A stretch of DNA of 64,000 bases from Cryptosporangium aurantiacum (lineage in GTDB: Bacteria > Actinomycetota > Actinomycetes > Mycobacteriales > Cryptosporangiaceae). Positions within the stretch are counted from its first letter, which is position 1, and each line of letters begins with the position of its first letter. A program made the position numbers and the translations under genes. Below, in pieces: positions 43,057 to 55,637 of the stretch. The DNA is taken from assembly GCF_900143005.1 (NCBI RefSeq), contig NZ_FRCS01000013.1:62001-126000 (forward strand), given 5' to 3'. Under the pieces are notes generated by a model that did not search any database, was not told the DNA's origin, and saw only the letters and a list, made by a program, of their open reading frames with translations.

Positions 43057-43229
43057 CCTGTCTCCCCGTGGTCCGACCGGCCTCACCCGGTACCCGGGGC
43101 ACTCTAGCCCTCTCCCGACTCAACCGTCCGTCGGGTGTCGGACGCTCCACCACCGGGAAAGTGGACCCGCCCAGGCCAGCTCCAGCTCGCCCGAACGGGT
43201 CCACTCACCTCGTCAGCGCACGCGCGGCG

Positions 43230-43924
43230 TCAGGCGACCGCGCGGAGGACCGCGGCGAGTTCGGGCAACCCGACGCCGGCCAGTGATTCCCGGTGGACCC
43301 GGCGCGGCCCCGCGGGCACCGGCGCCTCGCTGGGCACCACCAGCACCGGGCAACCGGCGGCCTCCGCCGAGGCCGTGCCGTTCACCGAGTCCTCGACCGC
43401 GACGCAGTCACCCGGGTTCACCCCGAGCAACGCCGCCGCGCGCAGGTACGGCTCGGGGTGCGGCTTCGAGTGCGCCACCTCGTCACCGCAGACCACCGCG
43501 TCGAAGTTTTCCCGGCCCAGCGTGTCGAGCGCGACCTCGACGAGGTTGCGCCGGGTCGCGGTGACCAGCGCGGTCGGCACCCGCGCCGCGCGAACGGCGG
43601 CCAGCAGCTCCCGCGCGCCCGGACGCCACACCAGCGCGGTCAGGAACAGCTCCCGCATCCGGTCCTCCAGCCACGCCCCGCTGGACTCCACGTCCAGGTC
43701 GGGGCGCCCGAGGTCCGCGTGCAGGATCTCCATCGACAGCGCGAGCGGCGCCCCGATCATCGTGACCCGCGCCGAGTGGGACAGCGAGCCCCCGAGGTGC
43801 CGGGCCAAGTCGTCCAGCCCGACGTCCCACAGTTTCTCGCTGTCGAACAGCGTCCCGTCCATATCGAACAGGACCGCCTCCGGCAGACGGGAACCGACGA
43901 CCTCGGCTTCGGGTAGCGGACTGG

Positions 43925-43928
<4 letters not shown>
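43230..43928 (-). CDS. HAD-superfamily phosphatase (beta-phosphoglucomutase-like)
   Basis: A 232-residue HAD hydrolase. Motif I is AVLFDMDGTLFDSE (nucleophile Asp ~21), motif II Thr in ALVTATRRN, motif III Lys in AHSKPHPEPYLRAA, motif IV GDCVAVEDSVNGTASAEAAG. The helical cap after motif I is of the phosphatase/phosphoglucomutase subclass. Substrate unknown. Its ATG overlaps the stop of metH (ATGA), so it is co-translated with methionine synthase, a pairing conserved in several actinobacteria and possibly metabolic housekeeping or damage repair. Confidence 0.85.
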
Positions 43929-47488
<3,560 letters not shown>

Positions 47489-47658
47489 GCTGTCAAGGTT
47501 ACCGTGACACGTGCGTACTCCAGGCAGGCGACGCCCTCTTGCCGGTTCAGAGTGACGTCGAGGTATCGTGCGGCACCATTCGGGACAGTTCGGGCGTCGG
47601 CACCCGCGCTCTGGGCTGCACCGCCCCTCGCGGGTTGCGGGCGTCGTAGGGTGGTTGC
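47489..47658. promoter_or_regulatory. Divergent metH-PAC2 promoters
   Basis: This 170-base gap carries a leftward -10 TAACCT (47496-47501, complement) for metH and a rightward -10 TAGGGT (47647-47652) for the PAC2 gene. Each is 6-7 bases from its start codon, and no ribosome-binding sequence is present, so both mRNAs are probably leaderless. Confidence 0.55.
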
Positions 47659-48531
47659 GTGACCGAGTTCGACGGACTACCTGTGCTGCGTTCCCCCGTC
47701 GTCATCGCGGCGTTCGAGGGATGGAACGACGCGGGTGACGCGGCGACCGCCGTGGTCGAACATCTCGAACTGGAGTGGCAGGCCAAGCCGGTCGCCGAGA
47801 TCGACCCGGACGACTACTACGACTTCCAGGTCAACCGGCCGCTGGTCTCGATGTCCGAGTCCCCCGGTGGCCGCCGGATCGAGTGGCCGACCACCCGCGT
47901 CTCCACGTGCAGCCCTCCGGGCGCCGAGCGGGACGTCGTCCTGGTGCGCGGCATCGAGCCGAACATGCGCTGGCGGGGCTTCTGCGAGGAGATCCTGGAG
48001 CTGTTCCACGCGCTCGACGTCGACCAGGTCGTGCTGCTCGGCGCGCTGCTCGCCGACACGCCGCACTCCCGCCAGTTCCCGGTGACCGGCAGCGCGTCCG
48101 ACGCCGAGCTGGCCAACCGGTACGACGTCCAGCAGACCAAGTACGAGGGGCCGACCGGCATCGTCGGGGTGCTGCACGACGCGTGCGTGCGGGCGGAGAT
48201 CCCGTCGCTGTCGTACTGGGCACAGGTGCCGCACTACGTGGCGCAGGCCCCCAACCCGAAGGCGACGCTGGCGCTGCTGCACACGCTGGAGAACGTGCTC
48301 GACCTGCGGGTGCCGATGGGTGAGCTGGCCGAGCGGGCCGCGGCGTGGGAGTCGCAGGTCAACGAGCTGGCCGCGTCGGATGCCGACATGGCCGAGTACA
48401 TCCGGACGCTGGAGCAGCGGGACGGCGACGAGGAGATGCCGCAGGCGTCCGGCGAGGATCTCGCGCGCGAATTCGAGAAGTACCTCCGCCGCCGCGGCGG
48501 CACCGCCGGCCCGGGCGGCCCCGCCGTCTGA
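47659..48531 (+). CDS. PAC2-family protein (proteasome assembly chaperone fold)
   Basis: A 290-residue PAC2 protein. The family pattern is clear: PVVIAAFEGWNDAGDAATAVVEHL at the start, DDYYDFQVNRP, RDVVLVRGIEPNMRW, VVLLGALLADTPHSR and SLSYWAQVPHYVAQAPNPKATLALL. The fold is shared with eukaryotic proteasome assembly chaperone 2, but the bacterial role is not established; mycobacteria keep a homologue divergent from metH, as here. A Glu-rich helical tail ends in a Gly-rich stretch. GTG start, 6 bases after TAGGGT. An involvement with the proteasome encoded 27 kb away is speculative. Confidence 0.9.
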   Translation: MTEFDGLPVLRSPVVIAAFEGWNDAGDAATAVVEHLELEWQAKPVAEIDPDDYYDFQVNRPLVSMSESPGGRRIEWPTTRVSTCSPPGAERDVVLVRGIEPNMRWRGFCEEILELFHALDVDQVVLLGALLADTPHSRQFPVTGSASDAELANRYDVQQTKYEGPTGIVGVLHDACVRAEIPSLSYWAQVPHYVAQAPNPKATLALLHTLENVLDLRVPMGELAERAAAWESQVNELAASDADMAEYIRTLEQRDGDEEMPQASGEDLAREFEKYLRRRGGTAGPGGPAV

Positions 48532-48975
48532 CGCGACAGCCGCAGCGGCACCGCGGACAGAACCCACGGGGGCCGGCCCAGCCGTCTGACGCGAGCGGCA
48601 GTGGCACGCCCGGCCGCCCGGCTCACGCGCGCGCCGCCGACATCTGGGCGGGCCCACGCGGCGACACGCCGACCGGATACCGCTGGTCAGTGTTCCAAGT
48701 AACGCCATTCCGCGCGGAACAAAAAATGATAAATACCGACATAATAGACTGGTGTTAACGTTCACTCGTCATTACGTGACAACGTGTCATCTTTCTCAGC
48801 TGCAGATCGACGCGTCGGAGTAACGATTCAGAGGTACCGTTTGCTAGGACCGGGGATGCGACCGGTCGCCCAGCGCCCATTCGCCACGAGCGGTGCGGAC
48901 GCCGAATGCCACGAGCGGGGCAAGGAAAGTCATTTCGTCCGCGGTATGACCACATCGCAGAGCAGGGGGCGTTAC
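48532..48975. other. Non-coding, AT-rich pocket
   Basis: No gene is supported in these 444 bases. About 48715-48800 is strikingly AT-rich for this genome (runs such as aaaaaatgataaat) and contains TGACA-ACG-TGTCA at 48777-48789, a candidate regulator site or promoter. The left part repeats a short segment of the PAC2 gene end (GCCGTCTGACGCGA at 48524-48537 and again near 48581). Confidence 0.45.
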
Positions 48976-49260
48976 ATGTCTTTATCACCCGGGGCGTACA
49001 CCATCGCGTTGGCATGCGGCCAATCCAATTGTGTCGAGGTCCGAGCGGCACTCGACCGCGCGAGCGTCGAGATGGGCAGCACCGTCGATCGTAACGGGGT
49101 GCGCCTCGTCTTCTCGGCACAGACCTGGCGGGATTTCCTAAAATGGATCCTGACCCGGATGCAGGAATGGGCGAAGGAACACGGCATAGATCATCTGGAT
49201 CTGAAAGAAGAGCTGCGCGCAAGGACGATCGACACTCGATCTATTCTCGCCGCCCGGTAG
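48976..49260 (+). CDS. DUF397-like small protein with C-terminal extension
   Basis: A 94-residue protein. Residues ~8-60 match the DUF397 pattern: a Cys-containing NCVEV (CGQSNCVEVRAAL), a charged strand with STVDRNGVRLVF and SAQTWRDFLKWI. DUF397 proteins are actinobacterial partners of XRE-type regulators, some acting as antitoxin-like or developmental factors. The last ~35 residues are a charged helix not usual for the family. No XRE gene is adjacent, so it is an orphan. ATG at 48976 with GGGGGC 6 bases upstream; an earlier ATG at 48946 is possible. It overlaps the convergent DUF6082 gene by 20 bases. Confidence 0.6.
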   Translation: MSLSPGAYTIALACGQSNCVEVRAALDRASVEMGSTVDRNGVRLVFSAQTWRDFLKWILTRMQEWAKEHGIDHLDLKEELRARTIDTRSILAAR

Positions 49261-50104
49261 GTCGACTGCGACGCATGCCACGATGTCGTCGCTTTTGAGT
49301 CCACCAGAGAACCGCCGCGCCCGCGCCGAATCCGACTAGAGCGGCGGCGCGGGCGACCGGCAGCCGCTCTCGACTCGCGCCACCGGCCGCGTCTGCGCCC
49401 AGCGTGGAGCCGGCTTCCGCGCCGGCGGTGAACTCGGAGACCAGCGCACTTTGCCAGGCAGCATCGGCCAAGCGGACGAACCGCCGCCTCCGCCGTGTCG
49501 TCGCGTTGGACGCCCAGCCGCCGCGCGACCGCAGCCAGTAGGAGCGGCCGGCGGAGAGCGAGAACCGATCCTGCAACAAGCGACGAAGCTCCGGCTCGGA
49601 AATTGCCCCGTGCGTGAAGCCGGCTTCGAAGTACTTGAAGATTAGATTGAGATAAATAGCCCGCCGCCACTCACCACTGTCGAAGTCGGTGCGCGGCGAC
49701 CACACGTCCTGCAGATCCGGGTGCTCGAACGCGACGCGGAAGAGTTCGAACTGCGCGTCGAGCGTTGCCTGGATACGTTCTGATCTGATCTGTTCCGCCT
49801 GGAAGAACAACGATCCCGACACACCGATCAACGCAACGGCGGAGAGTATTACCGCCACCGAACCATAGGACTGGCCGACATTTCCGAGTAATTCCCAGTC
49901 TTCGCCGACATGATCTGCCGACCATTTCGCCGGCAACGGCGCGAGAAATACCAGCGCGGCGGGGAGAAGTATCAAAGACACCGGAATACTCGACCGGATA
50001 AGAAAGCGCCCTATTCTTGCCCGAGCCGTCAATCGCGCCGGCAGACTGTAATCTTCGGTGGTGCTCTTCGGGGGACGGGGTACCCGCTGATCGAAAGCAC
50101 TCAT
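49241..50104 (-). CDS. DUF6082-like membrane protein
   Basis: A 287-residue protein with two membrane segments in its first 100 residues (~35-55 and ~78-97), then a soluble region starting FFQAEQIRSERIQATLDAQFELFRVAFEHPDL and including YLNLIFKYFEAGFTHGAIS and LQDRFSLSAGRSYW, typical of DUF6082-type actinobacterial proteins of unknown role. A Gly/Ala-rich segment near 250-270 may be a third membrane stretch, and the C-terminus is Arg-rich. The ATG at 50104 starts the protein; the frame continues open upstream only as antisense to the kinase gene. GC content is lower than in neighbours, a sign of recent transfer. Confidence 0.65.
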   Translation of the reverse strand: MSAFDQRVPRPPKSTTEDYSLPARLTARARIGRFLIRSSIPVSLILLPAALVFLAPLPAKWSADHVGEDWELLGNVGQSYGSVAVILSAVALIGVSGSLFFQAEQIRSERIQATLDAQFELFRVAFEHPDLQDVWSPRTDFDSGEWRRAIYLNLIFKYFEAGFTHGAISEPELRRLLQDRFSLSAGRSYWLRSRGGWASNATTRRRRRFVRLADAAWQSALVSEFTAGAEAGSTLGADAAGGASRERLPVARAAALVGFGAGAAVLWWTQKRRHRGMRRSRPTGRRE

Positions 50105-50190
50105 GTCCACATTGCAACATCGACCGGCCGCCACCACCACCGGTGTATGTCGGGTCTTGCTCGTCCTTCGCTGGGTGGAGACCGCGCCGG

Positions 50191-50203
50191 TAGCCTCGGC
50201 CGC
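50191..50203 (+). promoter_or_regulatory. Leaderless -10 element of kinase 2
   Basis: TAGCCT at 50191-50196 lies 7 bases before the ATG at 50204, with no ribosome site between, so transcription should begin at or within a base or two of the start codon. It fixes the start of the kinase gene, whose frame is otherwise open back to 49910. Confidence 0.5.
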
Positions 50204-51436
50204 ATGCGAACCGTGCACCTGTGGCTGCGGGGGCACCCGGGCGTGTTCGACGGGCTGGCCGCGCTGGTCGTCGTGCTGCTCGCGCTGATGTTCTACCCCG
50301 GGTTGGCGATCAACTCCGACCTGTGGTGGGAAGCCGCCCTCCCGTTCCTGTTCGCGGTGCCGGTCGCGCTGCGCAGCCGCTATCCGATCGGCACGCTGTA
50401 CGCCACCGCCGCGCTTGGCCTGATCGCGCTCGCCACGTTCCGCATCCCGCACCCGGCGGCGCTGTTCGCCGGGATCGTGGCGGCCTACTCGGCTGCGGTG
50501 TACGCACCCCGGCGTCACTCGTGGGCGGCGCTCGCGCTCTCCCTGCTCGTCGGCCTGATCGGCGGCGTGCGCTGGTCGTACGTGATCGTGCAGCTGGCCG
50601 GTTCGTCGTACACGCTCGAGGAGCTGACGCTCCGCAACCAGGTGATCGCGCTCGGCGTCTCCGTGGTCGTGGCCAGTGCGCCGCTGGTGATCGCCTGGCT
50701 CTGGGGCGGCGTCGTCCGTACCCGCCACGCCTACCTGCAGGAAGCCCTCGACCGCGCCGGCCGCCTGGAGCGGGAGCGGGACGCGCTGGCCCGGCTCGCG
50801 GTGGTCGAGGAACGCGCCCGGATCGCCCGCGACCTGCACGACGTCGTCGCCCACAGCTTGTCGGTCGTCGTGCTGCAGGCCGACGGCGCCCGTCACGTGC
50901 TGGAGAGCGACCCGGCGCGGGCCGCCCGTGCCCTGGACGTCATCGGCCGGACCGGCCGGGAGGCCACCGCCGAGATGCGGCGGCTGCTCGGCGTTCTGCG
51001 CAGCGACACGTCGCCGGGGCCGGACCGGGCACCCCAACCCGACCTCGTGCAGCTCGACGCGCTGGTCGACCAGGTCCGCGGCTCCGGCTTGCCGGTCACG
51101 CTCACCGTGACCGGGGATCTCGCCTCCGTCCCGGCGAGCGCCGCACTGTCCGCGTACCGCATCGTCCAGGAGGCTCTCACGAACACGTTGCGACACGGCG
51201 GCCCCGAGGCGTCGGCCGAGGTCAGCGCCGAGGTGCGGCCCGACGGCCTGTCGGTCCGGGTGGTGGACGACGGGCGGGGCGCCGCCGCGGCGGACGACGG
51301 CGCCGGGCTCGGCCTGCGCGGCATGCGGGAACGTGCCGCCGCGGTGGGCGGCGAGGTGACCGCGGGGCCACGCGCGGGCGGCGGTTTCGGGGTCACGGCG
51401 TGGCTGCCCTACGAGCCGGTGGCGGTCGCGCAATGA
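50204..51436 (+). CDS. NarL-type sensor histidine kinase (module 2)
   Basis: A 410-residue kinase with about six membrane segments (~15-175), a HisKA_3 domain with the acceptor His in ARIARDLHDVVAHSLSVVVL (~215) and a HATPase_c domain (VQEALTNTLRHGG; VDDGRGAAAADDG; GLGLRGMRERAAAVGG). It lacks a large external sensor, like kinase 1, and is paralogous to it. The stop overlaps the response regulator ATG (ATGA). The true start is taken as ATG 50204 because the domain begins there and a TAGCCT box sits 7 bases upstream. Confidence 0.9.
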   Translation: MRTVHLWLRGHPGVFDGLAALVVVLLALMFYPGLAINSDLWWEAALPFLFAVPVALRSRYPIGTLYATAALGLIALATFRIPHPAALFAGIVAAYSAAVYAPRRHSWAALALSLLVGLIGGVRWSYVIVQLAGSSYTLEELTLRNQVIALGVSVVVASAPLVIAWLWGGVVRTRHAYLQEALDRAGRLERERDALARLAVVEERARIARDLHDVVAHSLSVVVLQADGARHVLESDPARAARALDVIGRTGREATAEMRRLLGVLRSDTSPGPDRAPQPDLVQLDALVDQVRGSGLPVTLTVTGDLASVPASAALSAYRIVQEALTNTLRHGGPEASAEVSAEVRPDGLSVRVVDDGRGAAAADDGAGLGLRGMRERAAAVGGEVTAGPRAGGGFGVTAWLPYEPVAVAQ

Positions 51437-52089
51437 TTCGGGTGTTGCTCGTCGACGACCAGGAGCTGGTCCGCTCCGGGCTCCGGATGGTGCTCGACAC
51501 GCAGGACGGGCTCACCGTGGTCGACGAGGCCGGTGACGGGCTCGCGGCGGTCGAGCGGGTCCGCGCGGGCGGCGTCGACGTCGTCGTGATGGACGTCCGG
51601 ATGCCCCGGCTGGACGGCGTCGGCGCGACCGAGCGGATCGCCGCACTTCCCGACCCGCCGCGCGTCCTGCTGTTGACCACGTTCGACCTGGACGAGTACG
51701 CGTTCGCCGGGTTGCGCGCCGGCGCCGCCGGCTTCCTGCTCAAGGACGTGCCGACCGCCGAGTTGGTCAGCGCGATCCGCGCGGTCCACGACGGGGACGC
51801 GGTCGTGGCCCCGTCCACGACCCGCCGCCTGCTCGACCGGTTCCTCCCGCATCTTCCGGCTCCGGAGACGGCACCGGATGCCTTCGCCGACCTCACCGCA
51901 CGGGAGCGCGAGGTCCTCGTTCTGCTCGCGAACGGCCTCTCGAACGCGGAGATCTCCGAAGCCCTGTTCCTCAGCGAGGGCACGGTGAAGACGCACGTCA
52001 GCCGCGTGCTGACCAAGCTCGGCGTCCGCGACCGGGTGCAGGCCGTCGTGCTGGCCTACCAGTCCGGGCTGGTCGGTCTCGGGAAGTAG
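51433..52089 (+). CDS. NarL/LuxR-family response regulator (module 2)
   Basis: A 218-residue regulator with a receiver domain (acceptor Asp in VVMDVRMPRLDG ~54; Thr in LLTTFDLDEYAF; Lys in GFLLKDVPTAEL) and a LuxR helix-turn-helix (~150-215; LTAREREVLVLLANGLSNAEI). Translationally coupled to kinase 2. It probably activates the adjacent exporter genes, whose upstream region carries a pair of 12-bp direct repeats. Confidence 0.9.
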   Translation: MIRVLLVDDQELVRSGLRMVLDTQDGLTVVDEAGDGLAAVERVRAGGVDVVVMDVRMPRLDGVGATERIAALPDPPRVLLLTTFDLDEYAFAGLRAGAAGFLLKDVPTAELVSAIRAVHDGDAVVAPSTTRRLLDRFLPHLPAPETAPDAFADLTAREREVLVLLANGLSNAEISEALFLSEGTVKTHVSRVLTKLGVRDRVQAVVLAYQSGLVGLGK

Positions 52090-52117
52090 CCGGGTACGTC
52101 GAAAGGCAGACCCGGGT

Positions 52118-52202
52118 CCGTCGGAAGACCCGTCGGACGACCGAACGAATGACGACGGCAGCCGGACGATTCGCCCGCGCACGCTCCCTAGCGTCGGTAG
52201 GC
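52118..52202 (+). promoter_or_regulatory. Exporter module 2 promoter with direct repeats
   Basis: Two adjacent 12-base direct repeats differ at one base (CCGTCGGAAGAC at 52118-52129, CCGTCGGACGAC at 52130-52141) and are a candidate response-regulator site. A -10 TAGCGT at 52189-52194 lies 8 bases before the ATG, so the exporter mRNA is probably leaderless. Confidence 0.55.
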
Positions 52203-52949
52203 ATGAACCCCACTACCCCCGCCGCCGTGACGGCGACCGATCTGGTGAAGACGTACGGTACCGGCGACACCCGGGTGAGCGCGCTGCGCGGCGTCTCGCT
52301 GACCGTGCCCGCCGGGCAGTTCGTGGCGATCATGGGGCCGTCCGGCTCCGGCAAGTCGACGCTCCTGCACTGCCTGGCCGGGCTCGACACGGCGACGACC
52401 GGCCGGGTGCAGATCGGCGACACCGGCCTCGGCGGCCTCTCCGACGGGCGGCTGACCCGCCTGCGCCGGGACGCCGTCGGGTTCGTCTTCCAGTCGTTCA
52501 ACCTGCTCCCCACGCTGTCGGCCGCGGACAACATCCTGCTGCCGCTGCGCCTCGCCGGACGGCGTCCGGACCCCAAGTGGCTGGACCGGGTCATCGACCT
52601 GCTCGGCCTCGCCGACCGGATGCACCACCGCCCCGCTCAGCTGTCCGGCGGGCAGCAGCAGCGGGTGGCCTGCGCGCGGGCGCTGATCACCCGGCCGCGG
52701 GTGATCTTCGCCGACGAGCCGACCGGCAACCTGGACTCGCGGTCCGGCGCGGAGGTGCTCAGCCTGCTCCGGGCCAGCGTCCGGGAGCTGGGCCAGACCG
52801 TCGTCATGGTGACCCACGACCCCGTCGCGGCGAGCTACGCCGACCGGGTGGTGTTCCTCGCCGACGGCCTGCTCGTGGACGAGGTGACGGACCCGACCCC
52901 GGAGACCGTCCTGGACCGCGTCGGCCGTCTCGAGAGGCGAGTCGCCTGA
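52203..52949 (+). CDS. MacB/LolD-type ABC ATP-binding protein (module 2)
   Basis: A 248-residue ATPase with Walker [10 protein letters not shown] (~42), Q-loop [17 protein letters not shown], signature [15 protein letters not shown], Walker [13 protein letters not shown] and VTHD. It is closely similar along its length to the module 1 ATPase, including [13 protein letters not shown] near the end. The ATG at 52203 is used; an earlier ATG at 52149 would include the promoter. Its stop overlaps the permease ATG (TGATG). Confidence 0.92.
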   Translation: MNPTTPAAVTATDLVKTYGTGDTRVSALRGVSLTVPAGQFVAIMGPSGSGKSTLLHCLAGLDTATTGRVQIGDTGLGGLSDGRLTRLRRDAVGFVFQSFNLLPTLSAADNILLPLRLAGRRPDPKWLDRVIDLLGLADRMHHRPAQLSGGQQQRVACARALITRPRVIFADEPTGNLDSRSGAEVLSLLRASVRELGQTVVMVTHDPVAASYADRVVFLADGLLVDEVTDPTPETVLDRVGRLERRVA

Positions 52950-55465
52950 TGCTGCGCGTGGCTCTGTCCCGGGTGCGGCACCAGTTCGGTTCGCTGCTCC
53001 TGCTCTCGCTCGCGGTCGCCGCCGCGGTCGCGTTCCTCGCGAGCGCGTTCACGCTCGGCGACGCGATCCGCGCCGCGGTCTACCGAGCGACCGCGGCCGA
53101 GGCCGAGCACGTCGCGGCGCACGCGACGCCCCTCGAACAACCACTGACCGACGACGACGTCCGGACGCTGGCCGCCGTGCCGGGGGTGGACGCGGTCCAG
53201 CCGCGGGTGGATTTCGGCACTGCCACGCTCGTCGGCCAGGACGGTCAGGTCGCGCGCCTCCCCGGCGTACCGGCGCTCGCCGCGTTCGTCGCGCCGGTCG
53301 CACCAGAGCTGACCGACCACGAGCTGCTCCGCGGACGCTTCCCGGCCGCCGCCGGTGAGCTCATCGTCGGCGACAACCTCGCCAAGGCGCAGAAGTGGCA
53401 GCCGGGAGACCGCGTCACGGTCCTGGACACCGACCGCGGTCGTCACGCGTTCACGGTGACCGGCGTCGTCGAGCAGACCGTCGACGGTGACGTCGGGCTG
53501 CTGCCCGCCGACTTCCGCACGCTGCTGCAGGCGCCGGACCAGCGTGGCTGGTCGGCGCTGGACGTCGCAGGCTCGGTCACCCCGGACGCGGTCGCCACCG
53601 CGCTGGGCGGCCGCGCGGCCGTGATCTCCGGCGCCGACTACGCCGACCAGCTGGCCTCGGACGTGCTCGGCGGCATGATCACCGTCGTCATCCGCGGTGT
53701 GCAGTTGTTCGCGTGGGTGGCGGTCGCCGTAGCACTGGCGGTCGCGTACAACACGTTCGGCATCGTGCTGGCGCAACGTCGGCGCGAGGTCGCGCTGGTC
53801 CGCTGTGTCGGTGCCGGGCGGGGTCAGGTGTTCCGGGCGGTGATCGTCGAGGCCGCGTTGGTCGGCGTCCTCGCCGCGGTGCTCGGGTACGTCGCTGGGC
53901 AGGGGTTGGCGGTGCTAGCCGCCCTCGGACTGGGCGCCGTAGCGGGGGGCGCCGCCGACGGCCTGAGCGTCACCTTCTCCCCCGCCGCCGCGGTCGTCGC
54001 GCTGCTGGTCGGCGTGGTGGTCTCGGTGCTGGCGGCGGTGTTGCCCGCACGGACGGCGACCCGCGTGGCCCCGGTCCGGGCGCTGACCGACCAGGGTGAG
54101 CTGGTCGAGGACCGCCGGATCGGATGGCTCCGCGCGGCGACCGGCGTGCTGCTGCTAGCCGCGGGCGGCGGCCTCGCCTGGTACGCGGCGGACCAGCACG
54201 ACGTCTGGCCCGGCATCGGCGGCGGCTTCCTGGTGATGCTCGCGCTCCTGTCGCTCGGCCCGGTCGTCGTCGGGCCACTCGTCCGGATCGTCGGGCGGCC
54301 CGCCCAGCTCGTCGGCGCTCCCGGGCACCTCGCGGCGGCCAACGGCGGGCGGCATCCGCGGCGGACCGCCGCGGTCACCAACGCGCTGACGATCGGCATC
54401 GGGCTCGTCATCGTGATGCTGGTCGGCGCGGCGTCGCTGGAGCGCACCGCGACCGCGAAGCTGACCGGCGGCTACCCGGCGGACTTCCGGCTGACCAGCG
54501 TGGCGGCCCCCACGGACGGCGCCGAGTCCGCGACGCTCCCGGCCGGGCTCGCCGACCAGCTGCGCCGGGCCCCGGAGCTGGAGGACCCGGTTCCGGTCCG
54601 CGAGCGCATGGTCGACGGGATCGTCGCGCCGCGCGGCACGCTCGGGACGCAGGTCGCGGCGGTCGATCCCGGCGCCCTGCGGGCGCACCTGCCGGAGCGG
54701 TTCGCCGAGTCCGGCGACCTGGACGACTTCGGGAATGGTTCGGTCGTCGTGACGGCTGAGGCCGCCAAAGACTTGGGGGACGTCACGGCCGGCGAAATCG
54801 TGCGGATCGAGCGCGCGTCCTTCACGGTGGCCGCCGTCGTCACCGGGGGCTTCGCGTCGCCGTACGGAGCGGTCACGCTCAGCGCGGCGGACTTCACCCG
54901 GCTCTACGGGGCCGGCGACCCGACCGGGATCCTGGTCTGGGCGGAGTCGGGTGTGGACGCCTCCACGGCCAGGGCAGCGATCGACGCGACGATCGCCACG
55001 CTGCCGGACATCAACGTCGATGACGTGGCCGAGGGCAGGGAGGAGACCGCCGACACGATCGACCAGCTGCTGGCGGCCGGAGGGCTGCTCGTCGGGATGG
55101 CGATCGTCGTCGCGGTGCTCGGCGTGATGATCACGCTGACGCTCTCGGTGCTGGAGCGGCGGCGGGAGCTCGCGATGCTGCGGGCGCTGGGGCTCACTCG
55201 GCGGCAGCTCTACGTGACGCTGACGCTGGAGGGCGCGATCATGGCGTTGCTGGCGGCCGTCATCGGATCCGTGTTGGGGGTCGCGCTCGGGATCGCGGGT
55301 TCGTACGCGGCGTTCGGCGCGGATTCGGAGCTGGAGATCGCGGTGCCGATCGGCCGGATCGCACTGGTATTGGTGGTGGCTGCCCTGGTCGGCGTCGCCG
55401 CGGCCGTGCCGCCCGCCCGCCGGGCGTCCAAGACGCCGCCCGTGGCCGCCCTCGCCACCGCCTGA
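52949..55465 (+). CDS. FtsX/MacB-type ABC permease (module 2)
   Basis: An 838-residue permease with the same two-repeat layout as module 1: N-terminal anchor, extracytoplasmic domain (~45-245), FtsX core (~250-385), central membrane segments and second extracytoplasmic domain (~415-690), and final FtsX core ending PPARRASKTPPVAALATA. It forms the exporter with the preceding ATPase. The substrate is not known; control by kinase 2 suggests an envelope or antibiotic signal. A long hairpin follows. Confidence 0.9.
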   Translation: MLRVALSRVRHQFGSLLLLSLAVAAAVAFLASAFTLGDAIRAAVYRATAAEAEHVAAHATPLEQPLTDDDVRTLAAVPGVDAVQPRVDFGTATLVGQDGQVARLPGVPALAAFVAPVAPELTDHELLRGRFPAAAGELIVGDNLAKAQKWQPGDRVTVLDTDRGRHAFTVTGVVEQTVDGDVGLLPADFRTLLQAPDQRGWSALDVAGSVTPDAVATALGGRAAVISGADYADQLASDVLGGMITVVIRGVQLFAWVAVAVALAVAYNTFGIVLAQRRREVALVRCVGAGRGQVFRAVIVEAALVGVLAAVLGYVAGQGLAVLAALGLGAVAGGAADGLSVTFSPAAAVVALLVGVVVSVLAAVLPARTATRVAPVRALTDQGELVEDRRIGWLRAATGVLLLAAGGGLAWYAADQHDVWPGIGGGFLVMLALLSLGPVVVGPLVRIVGRPAQLVGAPGHLAAANGGRHPRRTAAVTNALTIGIGLVIVMLVGAASLERTATAKLTGGYPADFRLTSVAAPTDGAESATLPAGLADQLRRAPELEDPVPVRERMVDGIVAPRGTLGTQVAAVDPGALRAHLPERFAESGDLDDFGNGSVVVTAEAAKDLGDVTAGEIVRIERASFTVAAVVTGGFASPYGAVTLSAADFTRLYGAGDPTGILVWAESGVDASTARAAIDATIATLPDINVDDVAEGREETADTIDQLLAAGGLLVGMAIVVAVLGVMITLTLSVLERRRELAMLRALGLTRRQLYVTLTLEGAIMALLAAVIGSVLGVALGIAGSYAAFGADSELEIAVPIGRIALVLVVAALVGVAAAVPPARRASKTPPVAALATA

Positions 55466-55479
55466 CGGTTGCGCCGAAT

Positions 55480-55539
55480 AAAGTTGGCCGCTTTCCGACC
55501 TGTCCGCAGCCGCGGATCGGTCGGAGAGTGGCCAACTTT
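55480..55539 (+). terminator. Long hairpin after exporter 2, possible dispersed element
   Basis: 55480-55500 and 55519-55539 pair at 19 of 21 positions, and the loop contains a nested TCCGC-AGCC-GCGGA stem (55503-55516). It begins 15 bases after the permease stop and would terminate transcription. The element resembles the hairpin at 30674-30733, and a GC-rich array follows in both places. Confidence 0.7.
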
Positions 55540-55559
55540 CTCGTGCGCCGCGCAGCGGG

Positions 55560-55633
55560 CCGCGCGGGCGCGGGGCGCGCTGCGCGCCGCGCGGGCGCGG
55601 GGCGCGCCGGGTGCCGCGCGGGCGCGGGGCGCG
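55560..55633. repeat. GC-rich array C, three 27-bp periods
   Basis: The 20-mer CCGCGCGGGCGCGGGGCGCG occurs at 55560-55579, 55587-55606 and 55614-55633, a regular 27-base spacing. It lies between the hairpin and the 3' end of mshC. Confidence 0.8.
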
Positions 55634-55637
55634 GGCG

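Noticed and set aside
47489-47658. Cobalamin or SAM riboswitch before metH
   Set aside because: The gap is only 170 bases, shared with a divergent gene, has a -10 box 7 bases from the ATG, and I see no conserved riboswitch core.
49241-51433. A 730-codon leftward open frame
   Set aside because: Only 49241-50104 shows a coherent protein (DUF6082-like). The rest is antisense to kinase 2, whose domains are complete on the + strand.
52149-52202. Earlier ATG for the module 2 ATPase
   Set aside because: It would translate the promoter region; the ABC domain starts properly at 52203, 8 bases after TAGCGT.
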